A stretch of DNA of 64,000 nucleotides from Ignavibacteriales bacterium (GTDB lineage: Bacteria > Bacteroidota > Ignavibacteria > Ignavibacteriales > Ignavibacteriaceae): NCBI GenBank assembly GCA_016709765.1, contig JADJMD010000016.1, positions 1-64,000 of the forward strand, written 5' to 3'. This document shows, piece by piece, positions 9,646 through 18,617 of this stretch (position 1 is the stretch's first letter; each line of letters opens with the position of its first letter). The position numbers and the translations under genes were made by a program. Under the pieces are notes generated by a model. It ran no database searches and was not told the DNA's origin. It saw nothing but the letters and a program-made list of their open reading frames with translations.

Positions 9646-10266
9646 TTGTTGTTACAAGGGAAATTACTACCTCGCAAAAATTTACACCATAAATATTTTG
9701 TCCATGTTGAACTCTCATCATTTAGTACTTCTGTTAACAGTGATAATATTTTGCTTTCTTGGACAACAGCCACAGAACTAAATAATCATGGGTTTGACGT
9801 TGAAAGTAAATTAGCATCATCAGACAGCTGGAAAAGTTTAGGGTTTGTTGAGGGATGTGGTACAACTACAGAGCCCAAAACATATACATACTTAGATTTT
9901 AACATTGTTGCAGGAGAGTATAATTACAGAATGAAACAAATTGATTTTAACGGAAATATAACATATTACAACTTAGCCGAAACAGCAGTCTTTGGTACAC
10001 CGACTAAGTTTGAGTTATCACAGAATTATCCGAATTCATCTAACCCAAGTACAATAATATCATTTTAATTACCACAAAAATCCGATGTAAGTGTAAAGAT
10101 ATTTGATATACTTGAAAATGAAGTTCTAACTCTTTTAAATGATTCAAAAGAAGCTGGAAGATATAATGTTAACTTTAATGCTTCTAAATATTCAAGTGGT
10201 GTTTACTTCTACTCAATAAAAGCAAGTAATTTTATAGAAACTAAAAAAATGACGTTAATTAAATAG
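9646..10266 (+). pseudogene. remnant of a T9SS cargo protein (C-terminal domains only, internal stop)
   Basis: The reading frame holds a fibronectin-like segment (NSDNILLSWTTATELNNHGFDVE, then YNYRMKQIDFNGN) that often precedes the T9SS sorting domain in this group. The sorting domain follows, but its motif is altered: NYPNSSNP in place of NYPNPFNP. A TAA at 10066-10068 interrupts it where a CAA (Gln) codon would fit. The same frame then continues KSDVSVKIFDILENE to GVYFYSIKASNFIETKK and ends with TAG at 10264-10266. No signal peptide or catalytic N-terminus precedes it. This looks like true decay by substitution, unlike the indel-broken genes upstream. A hairpin (CCGAA/TTCGG near 10290-10310) follows. 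Confidence 0.75.
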
Positions 10267-10373
10267 CCTCAAATATACGCCTACTAGTTCCGAAGGAATA
10301 TTTTTTTCGGACTTAATATTTTTAATTTTGATTAGTTCTAAAAAATATGCACCTCTTAATAGCTAATTGTTAA

Positions 10374-10400
10374 CCCCGTTGCTTTGGCAGCGGGGATTTT
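10374..10400 (+). terminator. intrinsic terminator upstream of greA
   Basis: The stem CCCCG-TTGC with GCAG-CGGGG around loop TTTG is followed by ATTTTATTTTTT. It probably ended transcription of the now decayed T9SS gene and separates it from greA. Confidence 0.7.
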
Positions 10401-10484
10401 ATTTTTTAATGCAAAACTCTTTCCTTTTGTTTCAAAACTCGCACTTAGGCATTTATTGAAAAAATTTTAAAATAATTTGGATTC

Positions 10485-10515
10485 TTGACATCCAAACAAT
10501 CAATTCTTATTTTTG
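10485..10515 (+). promoter_or_regulatory. greA promoter candidate
   Basis: TTGACA at 10485-10490, a 17-bp spacer, then TATTTTTG at 10508-10515, which matches TAnnTTTG. Transcription would begin near 10520, at the base of the downstream hairpin, giving a greA leader of about 65 nt. Confidence 0.5.
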
Positions 10516-10518
10516 AGG

Positions 10519-10559
10519 TGCCACTGCTCCGATTTATCGGAACGGTGGCAATTTTTTTT
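10519..10559 (+). terminator. terminator-like hairpin in the greA leader
   Basis: A long stem pairs TGCCACTG with CGGTGGCA and TCCGAT with ATCGGA, with one C-A mismatch between the two blocks, followed by eight T. It lies between the promoter candidate and the greA ATG at 10586, so it would act inside the greA leader. Confidence 0.65.
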
Positions 10560-10585
10560 AAATCATTAACAAACAGAGATTTATT

Positions 10586-11062
10586 ATGTCCGCTGGAAAT
10601 TTTGTTTATTTGACAAGAGAAAGATTAATAGAACTTGAAAAAGAACTTCAAGAAATGAAAACTAACGGCAGAAAGAAAATGGCTGCCAAAATTGCCGAAG
10701 CACGAGCCCACGGCGATCTTTCTGAGAATGCTGAATATGATGCTGCAAAAGAAGAACAAGGCTTGTTTGAATTGAAGATCAGCAAAATGGAAGATGTCCT
10801 TTCACGCGCAAGAGTTATTGATACTTCAAAAATGCCAACCGATGAGGCGCATTTGCTTTCCACAGTTAAGATCAAGAATCTTAAAACCAAAAAAGTTGTT
10901 GAATATCTCTTGGTATCACCTGAAGAAGCGGATTTTCAAGAAGGTAAAATTTCCGTTACATCACCTGTTGGACAGGGATTAATAGGTGCAAAGTTAGGAC
11001 AAAAAGTTCAAGTAAAAGCTCCTGCTGGATTATTGGAGTTTGAAATTATAGAGATTAAATAA
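10586..11062 (+). CDS. greA: transcription elongation factor GreA
   Basis: A 158-residue protein of standard GreA length. The N-terminal coiled coil reads LTRERLIELEKELQEMK and carries the tip segment ARAHGDLSENAEYDAAKEEQ (residues about 44-63), whose acidic residues enter the polymerase secondary channel and stimulate transcript cleavage. The C-terminal FKBP-like domain ends VTSPVGQGLIGAKLGQKVQVKAPAG. It rescues backtracked RNA polymerase. It is first in a plus-strand run with ribD (8 bp downstream). A terminator-like hairpin sits in its leader, which hints at attenuation. Confidence 0.97.
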   Translation: MSAGNFVYLTRERLIELEKELQEMKTNGRKKMAAKIAEARAHGDLSENAEYDAAKEEQGLFELKISKMEDVLSRARVIDTSKMPTDEAHLLSTVKIKNLKTKKVVEYLLVSPEEADFQEGKISVTSPVGQGLIGAKLGQKVQVKAPAGLLEFEIIEIK

Positions 11063-11070
11063 ATAAAACT

Positions 11071-12159
11071 TTGGCAGATGAATCATACATACAACTTGCA
11101 ATTGAGATAGCCAAAAAAGGCGAAGGCAACGTCAGTCCAAATCCACTTGTTGGATGTGTGATAATAAAAGATAACAGAATAATTGGGGCGGGATATCATC
11201 AAAAGTTTGGCGATGATCATGCCGAAATAAACGCAATAAATTCCTCGGCGGAATCACTTGAAGGCTCGACTTTATATGTAAACCTAGAACCTTGCAGCCA
11301 TCATGGTAAAACACCTCCTTGTGTTGATCGAATCTTAGAAGAAAAAATTAAACGGGTTGTAATCGGTACTCTTGATATTAATCCACTTGTTAGCGGTAAT
11401 GGAATTAAGGCTTTAAAGAAAGCCGGCGTTGATGTTAAAGTAGGTGTCCTTGAAAAAGAATGTATCGAACTAAATAAGTTTTTCTTCAAGTTTATTAAAA
11501 ATAAAATTCCATATGTTACTCTAAAAGTCGCGCAAACATTAGACGGAATGATTGCGGATAAGAATAAACATTCTACCTGGATTTCATCAAATGAATCAAG
11601 AAAGTATGTGCATTGGTTACGGGCTAAGTATGATGCTATTTTAATCGGTTCTGAAACCGCACGAATTGATAATCCAAAACTTACCGTTAGAATGGTTGAT
11701 GGAAGAGATCCATATCGAGTAGTGTTGGATTCAAATCTAAAATTGAAATATGATTTAAATTTATTTAAGTACAATTCTGATAAAAAAACAATTGTTGTAA
11801 CCTCGGAAACAAATAAATCTAAATTGAGTAAAATTAAAAAGCTGAAAAAACTAGATGTAAAAGTTTTATTTGCAAAACTTGATAAACAGGGAAGAATGAG
11901 TTTGAAAGCTGTTTTAAAAGAATTATCAAAACTTCAAATAACATCAGTTCTCGTTGAAGGTGGAAGCAGAATATATTCATCCTTTATCAAACAAAATTTA
12001 TTTGATGATATTTATTTATTTGTTAGTCCAAAAATTCTTGGCAGTGGTTTGAATACATTTTCAGAATTTAATTCCAAAAAACTTGGTGATGCTCCAAAAT
12101 TAAATGTTAGACAAACACAAAAAATTGGAGATGATATTCTTATTGAACTTGTTAGATAG
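11071..12159 (+). CDS. ribD: bifunctional diaminohydroxyphosphoribosylaminopyrimidine deaminase / 5-amino-6-(5-phosphoribosylamino)uracil reductase
   Basis: A 362-residue fusion of normal length. The N-terminal deaminase has HAE at residues 50-52 and PCSHHGKTPPC at 74-84 (zinc ligands His50, Cys75, Cys84). The C-terminal reductase begins with the conserved YVTLKVAQTLDGMIA and ends with the VEGGSRIYSSFI segment. It carries out steps 2 and 3 of riboflavin synthesis from GTP. The start is TTG at 11071, 8 bp after greA; no ATG fits the conserved N-terminus. Riboflavin synthase follows 73 bp downstream; ribBA and ribH are not in the window. Confidence 0.96.
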   Translation: MADESYIQLAIEIAKKGEGNVSPNPLVGCVIIKDNRIIGAGYHQKFGDDHAEINAINSSAESLEGSTLYVNLEPCSHHGKTPPCVDRILEEKIKRVVIGTLDINPLVSGNGIKALKKAGVDVKVGVLEKECIELNKFFFKFIKNKIPYVTLKVAQTLDGMIADKNKHSTWISSNESRKYVHWLRAKYDAILIGSETARIDNPKLTVRMVDGRDPYRVVLDSNLKLKYDLNLFKYNSDKKTIVVTSETNKSKLSKIKKLKKLDVKVLFAKLDKQGRMSLKAVLKELSKLQITSVLVEGGSRIYSSFIKQNLFDDIYLFVSPKILGSGLNTFSEFNSKKLGDAPKLNVRQTQKIGDDILIELVR

Positions 12160-12232
12160 AGCTTATTCAAAGAAATAAAAATTAGTAACTCTGTTCATAA
12201 CTTTACTCAAAAATATTTTATTGAAGGAATAT

Positions 12233-12853
12233 ATGTTTACTGGATTAGTTGAAGAAAAAGGTATACTCAAAGAGAAAATCACTACTGGGGATGGGTTCCA
12301 ATTTGTAATTGAGGCAAAAATAATTATGCAGGATCTGCAAATCGGAAGCAGCGTTGCGGTCAACGGATGCTGTTTAACTGTAGTAAAGATTAAAGGAAAT
12401 GCTTTTGCGGTTGATACGATAGAAGAAACTCTAAATAAAACTAATCTTGGAGTTCTTAAGCAAGGTATGAATGTGAACCTTGAAAGACCTTTAGCTGCCG
12501 AAGCCAGATTAGGAGGACATTTTGTTCTTGGACATATTGACACAACCGGGAAAGTTGAAGACATAAAAGAGCTCTCTAACAGCCATTGGCTTACAATTTC
12601 GTTTCCGGAAAAATTTAAGCAATATTTAATCTATGTCGGCTCAGTAGCAATTGATGGTGTTAGCATGACAGTTGCTGATTTAAAAAATAATTCATTCTCC
12701 GTTGGGATAATTCCGCATACCTGGAAAGAAACGATTTTTTCTGATAAAAAAATTGGTGACACTGTTAATCTTGAATTTGATGTTTTGGGAAAATATGTTG
12801 AAAGGATTATGGAGAGTAAAAGTCAGGATGAATCCTCTATCTTTTTAAATTGA
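12233..12853 (+). CDS. ribE: riboflavin synthase, alpha chain
   Basis: About 206 residues in two lumazine-binding repeats. The N-terminus MFTGLVEEKG is the hallmark of the family. Repeat 1 includes VNGCCLTVV, and repeat 2 begins near GHVDTTG-like GHIDTTGKVE and has IDGVSMTVAD. It dismutates two 6,7-dimethyl-8-ribityllumazine to riboflavin. I start at ATG 12233 because GAAGGA lies 6-11 bases upstream; an upstream in-frame TTG (12221) would add four residues and has no ribosome site. The stop overlaps the tilS ATG by one base. Confidence 0.96.
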   Translation: MFTGLVEEKGILKEKITTGDGFQFVIEAKIIMQDLQIGSSVAVNGCCLTVVKIKGNAFAVDTIEETLNKTNLGVLKQGMNVNLERPLAAEARLGGHFVLGHIDTTGKVEDIKELSNSHWLTISFPEKFKQYLIYVGSVAIDGVSMTVADLKNNSFSVGIIPHTWKETIFSDKKIGDTVNLEFDVLGKYVERIMESKSQDESSIFLN

Positions 12854-14217
12854 TGAAATCAACAGAACAAAAAGTCTTAAGGTTTATTAAAGAGAATGAA
12901 CTTCTTTTATCCGGAGAAAAAGTTCTTGTTGCTTTAAGCGGCGGACCTGATTCAGTTTTTTTGCTTCACTTCTTACATAAATTTAAAAATAAATTCAAGA
13001 TTAAAATTGGAGCTGCACATATCAATCATCTTTTACGCGGAAAAGATTCTGAGAGAGATGAACAATTTTGTAATGCCATTTGTGAAGAATTAGCAATCCC
13101 ATTTTTTCTTCTTCGTAAGGATGTAAAAGCTTATTCAAAGAAAAATAAAATTTCTATAGAAGCTGCTGGCAGAAAGATCCGTTATGATTTTTTTGAAAAA
13201 GTTTCTAAAGAAAATGGATACGACAAAATTGTGACAGCTCACAACGCCGATGATAATGCTGAAACTGTTTTATTAAACCTTGTAAAAGGGGCAGGAATAA
13301 AAGGGATAGCTGGAATTCCCGTTAAAAGAAAAATTATTGTTCGTCCGATTTTGTCATTAACAAAAAAAGAAATTCTAGATTATCTGGAAGTGAATAAATT
13401 TGAATATAGAATTGATGAATCAAATCTTTCTAATGATTTTGAAAGAAACTATTTAAGAAACGAAGTGATTCCACTGATCAAAAAGAATTTAAATCCTTCA
13501 TTTACTAATGCTTCGCTAAATACTTCATTAAATTTGCAAAGATTAAATTCGTGGATTGTTGAAGTTTTAGGTGAGTTTAAATCGCATATAAAAGTTGAGA
13601 AAAATAAAAACATCTCAATTCCTCTAGAATTCATAAAAAAGAGTAATGCTTTTATTGCATCTAATTCAATTAAAGAAATTGTTGATGAATTATTTTCTGT
13701 TAAACTAGAATCAAGTGATTTAAAAAAAATCTTTTTACTTGAGAAAAAAGAATCAGGAAAATCTGAAGAGCTTTCTGAAAATCTTATTGCTTTAAAAGAA
13801 CGAAATGAAATTAGCATTCTGAAGAAATCAACTTCAAAAAAAGCTGATGCAAAAAGATTAAGTGTTGGAAGTAAATTCAAAATTGGTGGCAAAGTTTTTT
13901 CCATAGTCGGAGTTAAAAAAGATGAAGTGAGAATCAACAAAAATAAAAATGAAGAGTATATTTCTGCTGACAAGATTAAGGATGGTTTTATTTTAAGAAG
14001 ATGGGAAGCAGGAGATAAATTTTATCCGATTGGAATGAAAGGAACTAAAAAAATTTCTGATTATCTAAACGATATAAAAATTAATTCATATGAAAAACAA
14101 GAAATGTTAGTTTTAGAAAATGGAAGTAAAATAGTTTGGGTTGTTGGTAAACGGCTTGATGATCGATTTAAATTAACTCCTAAATCAAAGAAAGTTTTGA
14201 GATTATGTCTGAAGTAA
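12853..14217 (+). CDS. tilS: tRNA(Ile)-lysidine synthase
   Basis: A 454-residue N-type ATP pyrophosphatase. The PP-loop SGGPDS is at residues 29-34. Other marks are HINHLLRGKDSERDE, AHNADDNAETVL, and NDFERNYLRNEVIP, which is typical of TilS. The C-terminal tRNA-binding domain includes RRWEAGDKFYPIGMKGTKKISDYL and ends near VVGKRLDDRFKLTP. It converts C34 of the minor tRNA-Ile (CAU) to lysidine, essential for AUA decoding, which is frequent in AT-rich genomes. The ATG overlaps the ribE stop, and the 3' end overlaps hpt by 13 bp. Confidence 0.96.
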   Translation: MKSTEQKVLRFIKENELLLSGEKVLVALSGGPDSVFLLHFLHKFKNKFKIKIGAAHINHLLRGKDSERDEQFCNAICEELAIPFFLLRKDVKAYSKKNKISIEAAGRKIRYDFFEKVSKENGYDKIVTAHNADDNAETVLLNLVKGAGIKGIAGIPVKRKIIVRPILSLTKKEILDYLEVNKFEYRIDESNLSNDFERNYLRNEVIPLIKKNLNPSFTNASLNTSLNLQRLNSWIVEVLGEFKSHIKVEKNKNISIPLEFIKKSNAFIASNSIKEIVDELFSVKLESSDLKKIFLLEKKESGKSEELSENLIALKERNEISILKKSTSKKADAKRLSVGSKFKIGGKVFSIVGVKKDEVRINKNKNEEYISADKIKDGFILRRWEAGDKFYPIGMKGTKKISDYLNDIKINSYEKQEMLVLENGSKIVWVVGKRLDDRFKLTPKSKKVLRLCLK

Positions 14218-14768
14218 ATGAGATTAATAATGAAAAACTTATTATAGGCGATGATGTTTTTGTGCCATTCCTCACAGAAGAGGCAATCCAGAACCGAATT
14301 AAAGAAATGGCAGAACAAATATCACAAGATTATAATGGGAAAATTCCAATCTTTATCGGCGTTCTTAACGGAGCTTTTATTTTTCTTTCTGATCTTATAA
14401 AAAATGTTTCTATAAATTGCGAAATAGATTTTTTTAAGTTATCAAGCTACGGAGATTCTAAAATTTCATCTGGCAATGTGCGATTGCTAAAGGAATTAAA
14501 TTGTGATGTGAACGGACGCGATATAATAATTGTTGAAGACATTGTGGACTCAGGCTTATCTATTAAGTATATCGAAGAGATTTTTGAAAAGCATACCCCT
14601 AACAGTATGAAGGTTTGTACTCTTTTAATGAAGCCTGAAAGCCTCAAATATAATGTCAAAATTGATTATATTGGTTTCAAAATTCCTAGTAAATTTGTTA
14701 TTGGCTATGGTTTAGATTACGCACAGAAGTATAGAAATCTTAAAACCATTTTTAGTCTAAGTGAATAA
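14205..14768 (+). CDS. hpt: hypoxanthine phosphoribosyltransferase
   Basis: A 187-residue type I phosphoribosyltransferase. The PRPP-binding motif IIIVEDIVDSGLS is near residue 105, with GVLNGAFIFLSDL earlier and a C-terminal YIGFKIPSKFVIGYGLDYAQKYRNL that is characteristic of HPRT. It salvages hypoxanthine and guanine to IMP and GMP. The tilS-hpt-ftsH order is conserved across many bacteria. The ATG lies inside the end of tilS, so the genes are coupled. ftsH follows after 42 bp. Confidence 0.95.
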   Translation: MSEVNEINNEKLIIGDDVFVPFLTEEAIQNRIKEMAEQISQDYNGKIPIFIGVLNGAFIFLSDLIKNVSINCEIDFFKLSSYGDSKISSGNVRLLKELNCDVNGRDIIIVEDIVDSGLSIKYIEEIFEKHTPNSMKVCTLLMKPESLKYNVKIDYIGFKIPSKFVIGYGLDYAQKYRNLKTIFSLSE

Positions 14769-14810
14769 TTTTTTTAATTAAAAGCAGAGTAAAATTTTAA
14801 AAGAAATATT

Positions 14811-16856
14811 ATGAGTGATAACGAAAAAAAATCGGGTAATAAAAATTTAAAAAACAATAAACCAAACAGACCAGACGATAATTTTGATTGGTCTAAAGTT
14901 ATTAGGTTGGTTTTTGGTTGGGGCGCGGTTATTGTGGCTGCTGTTATTGTTATGCAAGTTTTTAGAACAAGTGCTGAAACATTTACAGAAATTCCTTATG
15001 GTGAGTATGAAGTTCTTCTTCAAACTCCTGAAAATATTTCATCTGCAAGTATTATCAAAGCAGACCAGAATGATTATACCTTTAAAGCTGAACTTAGAAA
15101 AGAAACAGATGTTAAAATTAAAGGTAAGTCTGTATCAGTTAAGGCTATTTCTGTTTACATTCCAGAACCCATGATTCGTGATCAAGAAGCAGTTTGGAAA
15201 GAAAAGGGAATTCAATATTCGTTTGATAAAGAATCAAATGAATGGATGAATATACTAATTGGATTTTTACCTTGGGTGCTTATCATAGCTGTTTGGGTTG
15301 TGATAATGCGAAGAATGCAAGGGCAAGGCGGCGGATCAAAAGGCATTTTTTCTTTTGGAAAGAGCAAAGCTAAACTGATTACTCCATCAAGCAAACGAGT
15401 AACTTTTAAAGATGTTGCTGGAACAGATGAAGCTAAAATGGAACTTCAGGAAATAATAGAATTTCTTAAAGAACCAACAAAGTTTCAAAAACTTGGAGGG
15501 AAAATTCCAAGAGGTGTTTTACTTTTGGGACCTCCCGGAACTGGTAAAACATTATTAGCTCGTGCAGTTGCGGGCGAATCAGGCGTTCCATTCTTTTCTA
15601 TTTCAGGAGCAGATTTTGTTGAGATGTTTGTTGGAGTTGGCGCAAGTCGTGTGCGTGATTTATTTGAACAAGGTAAGAAAAATGCCCCATGTATAATTTT
15701 TATTGATGAAATTGATGCTGTGGGAAGACATCGCGGTGCTGGATTAGGTGGTGGACACGATGAACGTGAACAGACTCTTAATGCTTTGCTTGTTGAGATG
15801 GATGGATTTGAACAGAATAGTGGAGTAATTATTATTGCAGCAACGAACAGACCTGATGTTCTTGACCCCGCTTTATTAAGACCTGGAAGATTTGATAGGC
15901 AAGTTGTTGTTGATCGTCCTGATGTAAAAGGAAGAGAAGGAATTTTTAAAGTTCATACAAGAAACATCCCTCTCGGTGATGATGTAAATGTTGAAGTTCT
16001 TGCTAAAGGAACTCCAGGATTAGCAGGTGCAGAATTAGCAAATCTTGTTAACGAAGCTGCACTTTTAGCCGCACGAAAGGATAAGAAAAAAGTTGAAATG
16101 ATTGACTTTGAAGAAGCTAAAGATAAAGTAATGATGGGAATGGAAAGAAAGAGCCTGATCATTTCTGAAAAAGAAAAGAACACAACTTCTTATCACGAAA
16201 TTGGTCATGTTTTAGTTGCAAGGATGATCCCTGAAGCTGACCCTGTGCATAAAGTTACAATCATACCTCGTGGCAGAGCGCTTGGTGTTACAAGTTATCT
16301 TCCTATTGATGAAAAACATACATACTCCAAAGAATATCTTGAAGCAATGATTACATATGCATTGGGTGGTAGAGCTGCTGAAAAATTAGTTTTCAATCAT
16401 TACACAACCGGTGCAGGTAATGATATCGAAAAAGCTACAAACATCGCTCGTAAAATGGTTTGTGAATGGGGAATGAGTGATAAACTTGGCCCTCTTGCTT
16501 ATGGTGCAAAAGAGGAAGAAATCTTTTTAGGAAGAGAAATTCAAAAACACAGAGACTACAGCGAAAAAACTGCGATTGAAATTGATGATGAAATTAGAGG
16601 AATTATTAATTCTGCTTTTGACAGAGCTGTTAAAATATTAAATGATAATATGGAATTACTTCATAAGCTTTCAGCAGAACTTCTTGAAAGAGAAATTCTT
16701 GATGCAGAAGAGATTGATAGTATAATTCGTGGTGAAAATTTACCGCCAATTGAGAAAGAAGTAAAAACTCCAGAAGATGCTGTTCCTGATCATGTGAAAA
16801 AATTAATGGAACAAAGACAGCCACAGGATTCAGACCCTAAAAATGAATCACATTGA
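14811..16856 (+). CDS. ftsH: ATP-dependent zinc metalloprotease FtsH
   Basis: A 681-residue membrane AAA protease. A basic N-tail precedes TM1 (about 32-51); the extracytoplasmic domain runs to TM2 (about 147-166). The AAA module has Walker A GPPGTGKT (240-247), Walker B IIFIDEID (295-302) and a second region of homology with ATNRPDVLDPALLRPGRFD. The peptidase has HEIGH at 462-466, with Asp538 in TTGAGNDIEKAT as third zinc ligand. Ile replaces the more usual Ala in HEAGH. It degrades misassembled membrane and regulatory proteins. The 3' end overlaps the next gene by 14 bp. Confidence 0.97.
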   Translation: MSDNEKKSGNKNLKNNKPNRPDDNFDWSKVIRLVFGWGAVIVAAVIVMQVFRTSAETFTEIPYGEYEVLLQTPENISSASIIKADQNDYTFKAELRKETDVKIKGKSVSVKAISVYIPEPMIRDQEAVWKEKGIQYSFDKESNEWMNILIGFLPWVLIIAVWVVIMRRMQGQGGGSKGIFSFGKSKAKLITPSSKRVTFKDVAGTDEAKMELQEIIEFLKEPTKFQKLGGKIPRGVLLLGPPGTGKTLLARAVAGESGVPFFSISGADFVEMFVGVGASRVRDLFEQGKKNAPCIIFIDEIDAVGRHRGAGLGGGHDEREQTLNALLVEMDGFEQNSGVIIIAATNRPDVLDPALLRPGRFDRQVVVDRPDVKGREGIFKVHTRNIPLGDDVNVEVLAKGTPGLAGAELANLVNEAALLAARKDKKKVEMIDFEEAKDKVMMGMERKSLIISEKEKNTTSYHEIGHVLVARMIPEADPVHKVTIIPRGRALGVTSYLPIDEKHTYSKEYLEAMITYALGGRAAEKLVFNHYTTGAGNDIEKATNIARKMVCEWGMSDKLGPLAYGAKEEEIFLGREIQKHRDYSEKTAIEIDDEIRGIINSAFDRAVKILNDNMELLHKLSAELLEREILDAEEIDSIIRGENLPPIEKEVKTPEDAVPDHVKKLMEQRQPQDSDPKNESH

Positions 16857-17511
16857 TAACGGTACAATTCATTATAGAGATGAGTTAGTTAGAAAACTAA
16901 TTCATCTCTTTTCTTTATCCATTCCTATCATCTATTATTTTACTCCAAGTTCCACCTCAATTTTAATTCTTATCTGTTTAACAATATTTGCGCTTACTGT
17001 TGATGGTGGAAGGTTTGTATCAAAGCCCTTTGCAAATTTCTTCTATCAAACATTTGGATTTTTGCTGCGTAAGCATGAACTTGATAAAGAAAAGAAGAAT
17101 TTAACGGGGGCAACTTACGTGCTTTTATCAGCTTTAATTTGTGCTTTAATTTTTCCAAAAGTGATATTTGTAACTGCCTTTACAATATTGATTATTAGCG
17201 ATACAATGGCCGCATTAATTGGAAGAAAATTTGGTAAAAGAAAATTTCTTAGAAAAAGTTTTGAAGGAACTTTATCTTTTTTCATTAGTGCAAGTATCGT
17301 TGTTATTTTTACACCTAAGGTTGGTAATTTTCCTATGGAGTATGTGATTGGTTTTATTGCTGCAATTATTGGTGCAATAGTAGAAAATATTTCTTACGGT
17401 TATGCAGATGATAATTTATCAATTCCAATTTCAGTTGGATTAACGATGTGGGTCCTATATTTTATAATTTTTCCAAATTTAGATTTGGTCTTACAAAATG
17501 TTCCGAGGTAA
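16843..17511 (+). CDS. dolichol/phytol/diacylglycerol kinase-like (SEC59/DGK1/VTE5) membrane protein
   Basis: A 222-residue polytopic membrane protein with about six or seven hydrophobic segments. Family marks are RDELVRKLIHLFSL near the N-terminus, ISDTMAALIGRKFGKRKF and KSFEGTLSFF, the CTP-binding signature shared by dolichol kinase and phytol/DAG kinases. The probable reaction is CTP-dependent phosphorylation of a lipid alcohol; the substrate is not evident. A CdsA-type cytidylyltransferase is the nearest alternative. It starts inside the ftsH 3' end and ends 2 bp before the DUF4837 lipoprotein gene, so the three are probably cotranscribed. Confidence 0.8.
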   Translation: MNHIDNGTIHYRDELVRKLIHLFSLSIPIIYYFTPSSTSILILICLTIFALTVDGGRFVSKPFANFFYQTFGFLLRKHELDKEKKNLTGATYVLLSALICALIFPKVIFVTAFTILIISDTMAALIGRKFGKRKFLRKSFEGTLSFFISASIVVIFTPKVGNFPMEYVIGFIAAIIGAIVENISYGYADDNLSIPISVGLTMWVLYFIIFPNLDLVLQNVPR

Positions 17512-17513
17512 AT

Positions 17514-18617
17514 ATGAAAAAGATTTTAATTGCATTATCAATATTTAGTTCAATTTATTTTTTTAATGGATGTGATCAATCCGTAAAACCGGCAACCGGT
17601 TTTGAAGATGAGATTTATGTTGTGGCAGATTCATTAGAATTTGAAGATCTAAAAGTTGCATTGCAAGCTGCATTTGAAGTAGAAATAAACACCCCAATGC
17701 CTGAAAAACTTTTTACCATAAAAAGAATCTCATCTAACCTGATTGATAAAGTAAAGAATAAAAAAAATATTGTAATTGTTGCGCCATTAAGTTCTGATTC
17801 TTACACATCACAATACATTAAATCGATTGTTGATAAAGAAATTCAAAAAAAATTAGAGACAGATGATAATTTTATTATTAGCAAATATGATTTATGGGCA
17901 AAAAATCAACTTGTAACAGTATTGTCTGCTACAAATATGCAGGAGCTTGAATTTAAAATCTTAAAGAACAAGGATAATCTTTTATATGCATATCAAAAAA
18001 TATCTGATAAAAGATTAAAAGAAAGTCTGTATGCACCACGATATGAAAGACAAGCAATTGAAGGATTGCTGCTGCGTGATTATGGTTGGTTAATTTATGT
18101 TCAGGCTGATTATAAACTTGCAAAAAACGATCCTGAAAATAAATTTGTTTGGCTGCGCAGATCACCTGGGAGCGAAATGGAACGATGGATTTTTATACAT
18201 TGGATTGATAACGCAACACCGGAATATCTAAATGCTGATTCTATAAAATCTATCAGAAACAGAATGACTAAAGAGTTTTATCAGGTTCGCGATGATACAG
18301 CATACGTAGTTTTAGTTGATAGTTTTTATACAACTTCGGAAATAAATTTTAATAACAAGTACGCTTTATACACCCAAGGTTTATGGGATCTAAATATCAA
18401 AGGTATGGGCGGTCCGTTTGTTAATTATACTTTTTACGATGAAAAAAGTCAAAGATTGTACATGCTTGATGGTTCTCTTTTTGCTCCTAAATATTACAAG
18501 CGCAATCTGATTCAGCAAATTGATGTAATACTCCAGTCATTCTTAACTAAAGATGAAATATCAAAAGATCGCGCTGATGATCTGATTGATGAAATAGACG
18601 AATCAATTAAATACTAA
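17514..18617 (+). CDS. DUF4837-family lipoprotein
   Basis: About 367 residues. The start is ATG at 17514, chosen over an upstream frame opening because it gives a lipoprotein signal with FFNGC and lipidation at Cys20. The sequence resembles the DUF4837 family of Bacteroidota/Ignavibacteria, including LEDLKVAL-like and LRRSPGSEMERWIFIHW segments. The function is unknown. The protein should be attached to a membrane on its outer side. Its last 15 bp overlap the convergent DUF2723 gene end. Confidence 0.7.
   Translation: MKKILIALSIFSSIYFFNGCDQSVKPATGFEDEIYVVADSLEFEDLKVALQAAFEVEINTPMPEKLFTIKRISSNLIDKVKNKKNIVIVAPLSSDSYTSQYIKSIVDKEIQKKLETDDNFIISKYDLWAKNQLVTVLSATNMQELEFKILKNKDNLLYAYQKISDKRLKESLYAPRYERQAIEGLLLRDYGWLIYVQADYKLAKNDPENKFVWLRRSPGSEMERWIFIHWIDNATPEYLNADSIKSIRNRMTKEFYQVRDDTAYVVLVDSFYTTSEINFNNKYALYTQGLWDLNIKGMGGPFVNYTFYDEKSQRLYMLDGSLFAPKYYKRNLIQQIDVILQSFLTKDEISKDRADDLIDEIDESIKY

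Larger units (their letters stand above)
10267..10585 (+). other. intergenic region upstream of greA
   Basis: No gene seen. It contains a CCGAA/TTCGG inverted repeat after the pseudogene, a GC-rich terminator (10374-10400), a promoter candidate (10485-10515) and a second strong terminator-like hairpin (10519-10559) just before greA. Confidence 0.7.

Noticed and set aside
13449..13973. A 174-residue open frame antisense to tilS
   Set aside because: Composition is that of reverse-read Lys-rich coding DNA (Ser/Phe/Leu rich); tilS itself is intact.
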